NCBI GenBank assembly: GCA_947625995.1
Contig: CANQQN010000128.1
Coordinates: forward strand, 1 to 5,517
Reading direction: 5' to 3'
Origin: an uncultured Lachnospiraceae bacterium
GTDB taxonomy: Bacteria > Bacillota > Clostridia > Lachnospirales > Lachnospiraceae
Length of the DNA: 5,517 nucleotides
Shown here: positions 1 to 4,892 of the stretch, in pieces
Layout: each line of letters opens with the position of its first letter
Numbering within the stretch: position 1 is the stretch's first letter
Position numbers and translations under genes: made by a program
The notes under the pieces: generated by a model
The model's input: only the letters and a program-made list of their open reading frames with translations
The model's database searches: none
What the model was told of the DNA's origin: nothing

Positions 1-27
1 GAATTTGAAGGAAATGCGATTTTGTTG

Positions 28-56
28 TTGACATGTGAGACCACAATATCTATAAT
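28..56 (+). promoter_or_regulatory. Consensus sigma-A promoter for the rsmD operon
   Basis: TTGACA at 28-33 and TATAAT at 51-56 are separated by exactly 17 bp, so both hexamers and the spacing match the vegetative sigma consensus perfectly. Transcription would start around 62-66, leaving a leader of about 70 nt before the rsmD start at 135. A perfect promoter suggests strong basal transcription of rsmD-coaD-coiled-coil gene, possibly tempered by the palindrome lying over the -10 box. Confidence 0.85.
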
Positions 57-62
57 AGATAT
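46..62. promoter_or_regulatory. 17-nt palindrome overlapping the -10 box (operator candidate)
   Basis: ATATCTAT (46-53) and ATAGATAT (55-62) are perfect 8-bp inverted arms around one central A. The element covers the whole -10 hexamer and reaches the probable start site, the position where a dimeric repressor would block RNA polymerase. Part of the symmetry comes from the AT-rich -10 itself, so it may be coincidental. No regulator is identifiable from this window. Confidence 0.4.
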
Positions 63-78
63 GAGATGCCACCACAAG

Positions 79-90
79 ATATGCGCATAT
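79..90. repeat. 12-bp perfect palindrome in the rsmD leader, within ATATG repeats
   Basis: ATATGCGCATAT at 79-90 is a perfect palindrome downstream of the promoter. It is flanked by the inverted pair ATGCCA (66-71) / TGGCAT (93-98). It also overlaps a 9-bp direct repeat, GCATATGAT, at 85-93 and 95-103. The pentamer ATATG occurs at 59, 79, 87, 97 and 102. It could be a protein-binding site or a weak leader hairpin; no known riboswitch or leader is recognised. Confidence 0.45.
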
Positions 91-134
91 GATGGCATAT
101 GATATGTTGCATTTTATCAGAAATGAGGAAGGGC

Positions 135-692
135 ATGAGAGTCATCGCAGGAAGCGCGCGCAGTCTTTCCCTTAAGACTGTTGCGGGGACGGACACCCGT
201 CCCACTACCGATCGTATCAAAGAAACCGTATTCAATATCTTGATGCCGTACCTGTGTGACTGTTCCTTTCTGGATTTATTTGCCGGCAGCGGGGCTATCG
301 GCATTGAAGCTCTCAGCCGGGGCGCGGCAGAGTGCTTTTTTGTGGAAAGCAGTAGAAATGCCGCCGCCTGTATTTCCCATAATCTGGCCCACACCCATCT
401 TTCGGACAGGGGAAGACTGATCTTGGCGGATGTGTTTGACGCTTTGGCAGGTCTTGAAGCCCACGGCGCGTTTGATCTGATCTTCATGGATCCGCCTTAT
501 GGGCATGAATATGAAAAAAGGGTATTGCAGAGGCTGTCGTCTTCGCCCCTTGTCGGCGCAGATACGCTGATCGTGGTTGAAGCGTCCCTTGGCACAGATT
601 TTTCTTATGCAGGCAGCCTTGGATTTACGGTTATAAGAGAAAAGAAATACAAGACAAACAAACATGTGTTTCTGAAGAAATCAGATTGTTAG
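135..692 (+). CDS. rsmD: 16S rRNA (guanine(966)-N(2))-methyltransferase RsmD
   Basis: This is a SAM-dependent methyltransferase that modifies the N2 of G966 (E. coli numbering) in 16S rRNA during assembly of the small ribosomal subunit; it acts in the cytoplasm. The 185 residues match the usual family length. Visible marks are the N-terminal MRVIAGSARS, the RPTTDRIKETVFN block (22-34), the Rossmann motif I LDLFAGSGAIGIEALSRGA (46-64) that binds SAM, and the catalytic motif DPPY (119-122). An ATG at 99 would add 12 residues (MICCILSEMRKG). I prefer 135 because homologues begin at MRVIAG and GAGG (125-128) lies 6 nt upstream, whereas 99 has no ribosome binding site and falls in the repeat-rich leader. 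It is first in an operon, and the coaD ribosome binding site overlaps its stop codon. Confidence 0.93.
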   Translation: MRVIAGSARSLSLKTVAGTDTRPTTDRIKETVFNILMPYLCDCSFLDLFAGSGAIGIEALSRGAAECFFVESSRNAAACISHNLAHTHLSDRGRLILADVFDALAGLEAHGAFDLIFMDPPYGHEYEKRVLQRLSSSPLVGADTLIVVEASLGTDFSYAGSLGFTVIREKKYKTNKHVFLKKSDC

Positions 693-701
693 GAGTCGGT
701 T

Positions 702-1178
702 ATGACCAGAGCCATATATCCCGGAAGCTTTGATCCGGTTACTTTCGGTCATTTGGATATTATCAAGCGTTCGGCGTCTATTATGGACGAGCTTATCGTA
801 GGCGTGCTGAACAACAGCAAGAAGCAGCCTTTGTTTTCAGTAGATGAGCGTGTCCGTATGCTTTGCGAGGTTACAAAAGCGTATGCAAACGTTAAGGTAA
901 CTTCTTTTAGCGGCCTTTTGATCGATTTTGCGGATGAAGTGGGAGCCGGTGTGATCGTCAGGGGACTTCGGGCCATCACGGATTTTGAATATGAACTGCA
1001 GATGTCCCAGACCAATCACATTATGAATCCCGGTATCGATACGATCTTTTTTACCACCAGTCTGGAATACGCGTATTTAAGTTCGTCCACGGTAAAAGAG
1101 GTCGCCATGTACGGAGGGGACATCAGTCGTTTTGTACCCGAGACCGTTATAAAAGCTATCAGAGAAAAATTTAACTAA
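702..1178 (+). CDS. coaD: Phosphopantetheine adenylyltransferase (CoaD)
   Basis: CoaD transfers AMP from ATP to 4'-phosphopantetheine, giving dephospho-CoA and pyrophosphate. This is the penultimate step of coenzyme A synthesis, in the cytoplasm. The 158 residues match the usual length of about 160. The nucleotidyltransferase signature PGSFDPVTFGH (7-17) includes the T-x-G-H motif (T14, G16, H17). R88-G-L-R-A-I-T-D-F-E-Y-E (88-98) is the conserved CoaD stretch, and S-S-S-T-V-K-E (127-133) is the second nucleotidyltransferase motif. AGGAG at 691-695 lies 6 nt before the ATG and overlaps the rsmD stop (690-692), so translation is probably coupled to rsmD. The rsmD-coaD pairing is widespread in Firmicutes (ylbH-ylbI in Bacillus subtilis). 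The gene is intact with no oddities. Confidence 0.96.
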   Translation: MTRAIYPGSFDPVTFGHLDIIKRSASIMDELIVGVLNNSKKQPLFSVDERVRMLCEVTKAYANVKVTSFSGLLIDFADEVGAGVIVRGLRAITDFEYELQMSQTNHIMNPGIDTIFFTTSLEYAYLSSSTVKEVAMYGGDISRFVPETVIKAIREKFN

Positions 1179-1184
1179 AGGAGG
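1178..1184 (+). promoter_or_regulatory. Strong ribosome binding site for the coiled-coil gene
   Basis: AAGGAGG, whose first A is the last base of the coaD stop codon, sits 7 nt before the ATG at 1192. This near-perfect anti-16S match fixes the start of the third gene and suggests that it is well translated as part of the coaD transcript. Confidence 0.85.
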
Positions 1185-1191
1185 AACTGCC

Positions 1192-1818
1192 ATGAGTAGC
1201 AGAATCGAACAGATCATCGATGAGATTGAGGAATATATTGGAAGCTGCAAATTTCAGCCTTTGTCTTCCACAAAGATTATTGTCAACAGAGAAGAACTGG
1301 AAGATTTGCTTAGAGAATTGCGCTTAAAGACTCCTGAGGAGGTAAAACGTTATCAGAAGATCATTGCCAATAAGGACGCCATCCTTGAGGACGCGCAGGC
1401 AAAGGCTGACGCAATGGTCGCGCAGGCAAAGGAGACTACGGACGAGATGCTCAGCGAGCATGAGATCATCCAGCAGGCATATGCGCAGGCCAATGAGATC
1501 GTAAATTCTGCTACCGCGCAGGCCAATGAAATTCTTACAAACGCAACTAACGACGCCAATGAGATCCGTTCCGGCGCCATTCAATATACAGACGATATGC
1601 TCAGCACTCTGCAGAACATTATCGGAAATACCCTTGACAGTGCCGGGGCAAAATACGGCAATCTGTTAAAGGCTCTTCAGGATTGCTATGACGTGGTAAA
1701 TGAAAACCGGGGAGAACTGCACCCGGAAGGAATCCCGGAGAATCAGGAGCAGGAATCTAAAAAGAAAGAAGCGGTACCGCTTTACAAGATTGATCCCGCT
1801 CTTGACAGGGTTGATTAA
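1192..1818 (+). CDS. Conserved coiled-coil protein of unknown function (often labelled 'ATPase')
   Basis: This is a 208-residue soluble protein with no signal peptide or membrane segment. It has three parts: an N-terminal region (1-60) with conserved-looking stretches such as FQPLSSTKIIVNREELEDLL (21-40); a long Ala/Gln/Glu-rich helix (about 61-150) built of 11-residue units, for example AQANEIVNSAT and AQANEILTNAT; and a charged, proline-containing tail (176-208). I see no Walker A/B or other nucleotide-binding motif. Similar genes after coaD in Lachnospiraceae are, from memory, annotated 'ATPase' or V-ATPase subunit H, and I think that label reflects only coiled-coil resemblance to ATP synthase b/H subunits and DivIVA-like proteins. 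The function is unknown; a structural or scaffold role is inference. It is the last gene of the rsmD-coaD operon, 13 nt after coaD, and its stop codon interlocks with that of ylbJ. Confidence 0.85.
   Translation: MSSRIEQIIDEIEEYIGSCKFQPLSSTKIIVNREELEDLLRELRLKTPEEVKRYQKIIANKDAILEDAQAKADAMVAQAKETTDEMLSEHEIIQQAYAQANEIVNSATAQANEILTNATNDANEIRSGAIQYTDDMLSTLQNIIGNTLDSAGAKYGNLLKALQDCYDVVNENRGELHPEGIPENQEQESKKKEAVPLYKIDPALDRVD
1483..1581 (+). repeat. Three tandem 33-bp units encoding 11-residue (hendecad) repeats
   Basis: Units at 1483-1515, 1516-1548 and 1549-1581 encode AQANEIVNSAT, AQANEILTNAT and NDANEIRSGAI (residues 98-130). The first two units share their first 14 bases exactly (GCGCAGGCCAATGA) and then diverge. 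A related pair, GCGCAGGCAAAGG, occurs upstream at 1393-1405 and 1420-1432, 27 bp apart. The pattern looks like old in-frame tandem duplication of one helical unit. Confidence 0.7.
1759..1782 (-). terminator. Possible intrinsic terminator for ylbJ, inside the coiled-coil gene
   Basis: AAGCGGTACCGCTT (1769-1782) is a 14-bp perfect palindrome that can fold as a 5-bp stem with a GUAC loop. Read on the minus strand it is followed by CTTTCTTTTT (1768-1759). It lies about 33 nt past the ylbJ stop codon, a normal distance for a terminator. The stem is short, so termination may be weak. The same bases encode residues near the charged tail of the opposing gene. Confidence 0.35.
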
Positions 1819-2819
1819 CCTATGAGTCCCGCTTTTGCGCACCAGAGAAGCATCAACAGCATTGAAAAGGATGCGCAGAGTAATTTTGAAGCCAGATAGA
1901 CAGGCATGGATAGACCGCTGTGCTGGCACATGCCGGCAGACTGGGCGAAGCAGGAGATGCCGCCGAAGGAAACGCAAAAGGAGAGAAGCAGAAGCTTCGT
2001 AGAAAGCGGGCCGATGTTTTCCGTAATATAGTGTACTCCATTTGTGATTTCAATGATACCAATGAGTAAATTTTTTGAAGTGGTAACAGTGGAAAAACGC
2101 GCTGTTACCATTTTTGCGATAATTGAAAAAAGCACCATATAGCCGCAGAGACGCACCATGGCTTCAAAGCTGTCCATGATGGCTTCGTTGACCGAAAAGG
2201 ATTGGGTGTCGGCATCGGAAGGCTCCGCAGGATCGTCCCTTTTTTCCGGCTGGGGACGCCATACGGCAGATCTTTTGTTTGGCGTATGCAGACTGCCCGG
2301 CCCGCCTGTTTTTAATGACCTCCTGTAAAGCGGTTGTAAAAAGACCATAGTCAGAAACGACGCGCCGTACACTGAAAAGAACATGGGCCGCAGATAGGCC
2401 AGACTTCCGAGAGACTGGGCGGTCACATACTGGATCAGAAAGCCCGGGCTTGCCATATTGCAGAAGCTGATCAGATATTGGCCTTCCCTTACCGATATTT
2501 TTTTGGCCCGGATCATCTGCGCTGTGATCTTGGCTCCCAGAGGATAGCCGCAGAGGACGCCTGTCAATATTGCGAAGCAGCCGTTCCCGCTGATGCGAAA
2601 CAGACGCGTGCTGACCGGGGAAAGCCACCCCGTCAGTTTGGAATCCCGGTCCAGTCCGAGGATCAGGCTGCTTAAGATCATATAGGGAAACAGCGCCGGC
2701 AACAGGTTTTGGAACCAGAGGATCAGACCCTGCCTGCTGCCCTCCAGCGTCAGAGAGGGCATAAGCAGCATCAGGCATAGAAAAAGAAAGCTGCAGATAA
2801 GAGAAAGGGTATGCTTCAT
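1815..2819 (-). CDS. ylbJ: YlbJ-like sporulation integral membrane protein (nucleoside-recognition/Gate domain)
   Basis: This is a polytopic membrane protein of 334 residues, shorter than B. subtilis YlbJ (about 400). YlbJ is known as a sporulation membrane protein; its transport substrate is not established. Probable membrane segments lie near 5-25, 31-56, 78-102, 114-134, 143-164, 221-240, 250-262, 274-296 and 305-330. A hydrophilic, charged loop at 168-210 splits the protein into two halves, as in two-part Gate-domain proteins. Family-like motifs are W-F-Q-N-L-L-P-A-L-F-P (35-45), GYPLGAK (91-97), CNMASPGF (120-127), EITNGV (257-262) and SFGGISCFAQSAG (284-296). The ATG at 2819 has GGAG 5 nt upstream on the minus strand. 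In B. subtilis ylbJ follows coaD on the same strand; here it is inverted and convergent. No clear sporulation sigma-factor promoter could be picked out upstream. Confidence 0.85.
   Translation of the reverse strand: MKHTLSLICSFLFLCLMLLMPSLTLEGSRQGLILWFQNLLPALFPYMILSSLILGLDRDSKLTGWLSPVSTRLFRISGNGCFAILTGVLCGYPLGAKITAQMIRAKKISVREGQYLISFCNMASPGFLIQYVTAQSLGSLAYLRPMFFSVYGASFLTMVFLQPLYRRSLKTGGPGSLHTPNKRSAVWRPQPEKRDDPAEPSDADTQSFSVNEAIMDSFEAMVRLCGYMVLFSIIAKMVTARFSTVTTSKNLLIGIIEITNGVHYITENIGPLSTKLLLLSFCVSFGGISCFAQSAGMCQHSGLSMPVYLASKLLCASFSMLLMLLWCAKAGLIG
2080..2115 (+). terminator. Likely intrinsic terminator of the rsmD operon, embedded in ylbJ
   Basis: TGGTAACAG (2081-2089) and CTGTTACCA (2102-2110) form a perfect 9-bp stem, extendable by G-U and G-C pairs on either side. 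TTTTT (2111-2115) follows directly. The T-run is only on the plus-strand downstream side; the other side reads as A-rich, C-containing sequence, so it should act on plus-strand transcripts. It lies about 260 nt beyond the stop of the coiled-coil gene, inside the antisense of ylbJ codons for roughly residues 235-247. The rsmD operon mRNA would then overlap the 3' end of ylbJ mRNA. Confidence 0.5.
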
Positions 2820-2858
2820 GACCGCTCCGGTTCCCGAAAGTTATTATTATAAATATTT

Positions 2859-2886
2859 TTGATTACAAAAAAATAGACCATATATG
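2859..2886 (+). promoter_or_regulatory. Possible promoter for the topoisomerase operon
   Basis: TTGATT (2859-2864) and TATATG (2881-2886), 16 bp apart, each match four of six consensus positions. They sit in an AT-rich gap about 30 bp before the B-subunit start. This is the best plus-strand candidate I can find between the divergent genes, but it is weak. TATAAT at 2915-2920 overlaps the start codon and has no -35 at usable spacing, so I do not favour it. Confidence 0.3.
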
Positions 2887-2888
2887 GT
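2877..2888. promoter_or_regulatory. 12-bp palindrome upstream of the topoisomerase operon (operator candidate)
   Basis: ACCATATATGGT is a perfect palindrome covering the proposed -10 region, 30 bp before the B-subunit ATG. It could bind a dimeric regulator or be a supercoiling-sensitive AT-rich melting site. The topoisomerase and ylbJ are divergent, so one bound protein could affect both. No matching known operator is recognised. Confidence 0.35.
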
Positions 2889-2901
2889 TTGATGAAAAAA
2901 C

Positions 2902-2907
2902 AAGGAG
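2902..2907 (+). promoter_or_regulatory. Ribosome binding site of the topoisomerase B subunit, long spacing
   Basis: AAGGAG is the only good Shine-Dalgarno match before the ATG at 2919, but the spacer is 11 nt, longer than the usual 5-9. An in-frame TAA at 2910-2912 lies between them, so translation cannot begin further upstream. The long spacer may lower the initiation rate. Confidence 0.7.
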
Positions 2908-2918
2908 TTTAAATTATA

Positions 2919-4856
2919 ATGGCAAAAAAAGCTACGTATGATGCAAGCAGCATTTCCGTGCTGGAAGGATTGGAAGCAGTGAGAAAACGTCCCGGTATGT
3001 ATATCGGCAGCGTTACCACAAAGGGTCTCAATCATCTGGTATTTGAGATCGTCGATAATTCCGTGGACGAGCATCTGGCAGGGTTCTGCAGCGAGATCCG
3101 GGTGTATCTGGAAAAGGACGGCTCCGCCACGGTCATCGACAACGGACGGGGCATTCCCGTAGGGATGCATGAGAAGGGTATGCCGGCGGAACGGCTTGTT
3201 TTTACCACCCTCCATGCCGGCGGCAAATTCGACGATACAGTATACAAGACAAGCGGCGGTCTTCACGGGGTCGGCTCCTCGGTTGTGAACGCCCTGTCTA
3301 CTTACTTGGACATAGAGATTTCTGTAGACGGCGCTATTCATCATGACCGCTATGCGCGCGGAGTTCCCGTAATCCCGCTGGAAAATGGGCTTCTGCCTGT
3401 AATCGGCAGATCCAAAACCACAGGGACCAAGATCAACTTTCTTCCCGACCCCGAGATCTTTGAAAAGACAAGATTCAGGGAGGAGGAGATCAAGAGTCGC
3501 CTGCATGAGACCGCTTATCTGAATCCTCGTCTGACCATTTATTTTGAGGACAGAAGAGGGGATGAGCCGGAATGCATCACCTTTCATGAGGAAGAAGGCA
3601 TTATCGGGTTTATCAGAGATCTGAACAAGTCCAAGGAAGCCGTCCATGAACCGGTATATTTTTGCGGAGAATCGGAAGGAATCTCTGTGGAGGTGGCTTT
3701 CCAGTATATCAATGAGTTCCACGAAAATGTGCTTGGCTTCTGCAACAATATCTACAATGCGGAGGGTGGCACCCACCTGACAGGCTTTAAGACTACCTTC
3801 ACGTCCATGATCAATTCCTATGCAAGAGAGCTTGGCATTCTGAAGGAGAAGGATGTGAATTTCACCGGCGCGGATGTGCGCAACGGGATGACGGCCGTTG
3901 TTTCTATCAAGCATCCGGCGCCCCGGTTCGAGGGTCAGACTAAGACCAAGCTTGACAATCAGGACGCGGCCAAAGCGGTGAGCAAGGTGACCGGCGACGA
4001 GACGGTACTGTTTTTTGACAAAAACCTTGATACGCTAAAAGAGGTGATCGGCTGCGCAGAGCGGGCGGCAAAGATTCGGAAGACGGAAGAGAAGGCCAAG
4101 ACGAACCTGCTTTCCAAAAATAAGTTTTCTTTTGATTCCAACGGCAAGTTGTCCAACTGTGAGAGCCGCAATCCCTCCGAATGCGAGATCTTCATCGTGG
4201 AAGGGGACAGTGCAGGGGGCAGCGCCAAAAATGCCAGAGACCGGAAAATACAGGCGATCCTGCCCATCCGCGGCAAGATCCTGAACGTGGAAAAGGCAAG
4301 CATCGACAAGGTTCTGGCCAATGCGGAGATCAAGACTATGATCTACGCCTTTGGCTGCGGCTTTTCCGAAGGCTACGGCAACGATTTTGATATCTCGAAG
4401 CTGCGCTATGATAAGATCATCATCATGGCCGACGCGGACGTGGACGGCGCCCACATCTCCAACCTTCTGTTGACGTTATTTTACCGGTTCATGCCGGAAC
4501 TGATCTTTGAAGGGCATGTGTATATCGCCATGCCGCCTTTGTATAAGGTGATCCCTTCCGATTCAAAGGGAAAGGATCAGGAATGTTACCTTTACAATGA
4601 TGCGGAACTGGACCGATACCGCCGCAGCCATCAGTCCGGAAGATTTACCTTGCAGCGGTACAAAGGATTGGGGGAGATGGACGCGGACCAGCTATGGGAG
4701 ACCACGCTGAATCCACAGACAAGGAAACTAAAGCTTGTGGAGATCGAGGACGCCCGGATGGCTTCCGATATCACCAGCCTGCTCATGGGCACGGACGTAC
4801 CGCCACGCAGGGAATTTATCTATAAAAATGCAAGAGACGCAGAGCTTGACATCTGA
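2919..4856 (+). CDS. gyrB/parE: Type IIA DNA topoisomerase, ATPase (B) subunit, GyrB/ParE family
   Basis: The B subunit hydrolyses ATP to drive strand passage by the A2B2 enzyme. The 645 residues are full length for a Gram-positive GyrB or ParE, without the large insert of enterobacterial GyrB. The GHKL ATPase domain (about 8-225) shows catalytic Glu43 in FEIVDNSVDE, DNGRGIP (74-80) and GGLHGVG (113-119). The transducer domain carries the ATP-contacting QTKTK loop (340-344). The Toprim domain carries EGDSAGGSAK (428-437) and DADVDG (505-510), with metal ligands E428, D505 and D507. QRYKGLGEM (579-587) and the LDI ending are GyrB-like. An in-frame TAA just upstream fixes the start at 2919. The A subunit gene follows after 36 nt. 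Sequence alone does not separate gyrase from topoisomerase IV. The context lacks dnaA/recF, so I lean to the second pair (topoisomerase IV role). Val136 replaces the usual coumarin-contact arginine. Confidence 0.93.
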   Translation: MAKKATYDASSISVLEGLEAVRKRPGMYIGSVTTKGLNHLVFEIVDNSVDEHLAGFCSEIRVYLEKDGSATVIDNGRGIPVGMHEKGMPAERLVFTTLHAGGKFDDTVYKTSGGLHGVGSSVVNALSTYLDIEISVDGAIHHDRYARGVPVIPLENGLLPVIGRSKTTGTKINFLPDPEIFEKTRFREEEIKSRLHETAYLNPRLTIYFEDRRGDEPECITFHEEEGIIGFIRDLNKSKEAVHEPVYFCGESEGISVEVAFQYINEFHENVLGFCNNIYNAEGGTHLTGFKTTFTSMINSYARELGILKEKDVNFTGADVRNGMTAVVSIKHPAPRFEGQTKTKLDNQDAAKAVSKVTGDETVLFFDKNLDTLKEVIGCAERAAKIRKTEEKAKTNLLSKNKFSFDSNGKLSNCESRNPSECEIFIVEGDSAGGSAKNARDRKIQAILPIRGKILNVEKASIDKVLANAEIKTMIYAFGCGFSEGYGNDFDISKLRYDKIIIMADADVDGAHISNLLLTLFYRFMPELIFEGHVYIAMPPLYKVIPSDSKGKDQECYLYNDAELDRYRRSHQSGRFTLQRYKGLGEMDADQLWETTLNPQTRKLKLVEIEDARMASDITSLLMGTDVPPRREFIYKNARDAELDI

Positions 4857-4892
4857 GAGTAGGCATCTGTAGCTGAAAGGAATTATGAGATT

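Noticed and set aside
1..102. An open frame from base 1 to a TGA at 100-102 that could be the 3' end of an upstream gene
   Set aside because: The 33 codons (beginning EFEGNAILLL) are not recognisable, they run across a perfect promoter and palindromes, and the true start is outside the window. This is too little to call a gene, though it cannot be excluded.
99..134. Longer RsmD starting at the ATG at 99
   Set aside because: The added residues are not family-like, there is no ribosome binding site before 99, and the ATG at 135 has a well-placed GAGG.
1921..1940. Inverted repeat TGCTGGCA/TGCCGGCA as a terminator closer to the coiled-coil gene
   Set aside because: The loop would be only 2 nt and no T-run follows, so it does not fit an intrinsic terminator.
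2164..2778. 204-codon alternative frame on the minus strand within ylbJ
   Set aside because: The translation is rich in Gly, Arg, Ser and Gln with no motif, while the overlapping YlbJ frame has clear membrane segments and family motifs.
2846..2851. TATAAT on the minus strand as a ylbJ -10 box
   Set aside because: No acceptable -35 lies 15-19 bp upstream (only a T-run), there is no extended -10, and the gap is AT-rich enough to give TATAAT by chance. No clear sigma-E-like boxes were seen either.
2847..3914. 355-codon antisense reading frame opposite the topoisomerase B subunit
   Set aside because: It lies almost wholly inside an unmistakable GyrB/ParE gene, the product is not recognisable, and long antisense frames are common opposite codon-biased genes.
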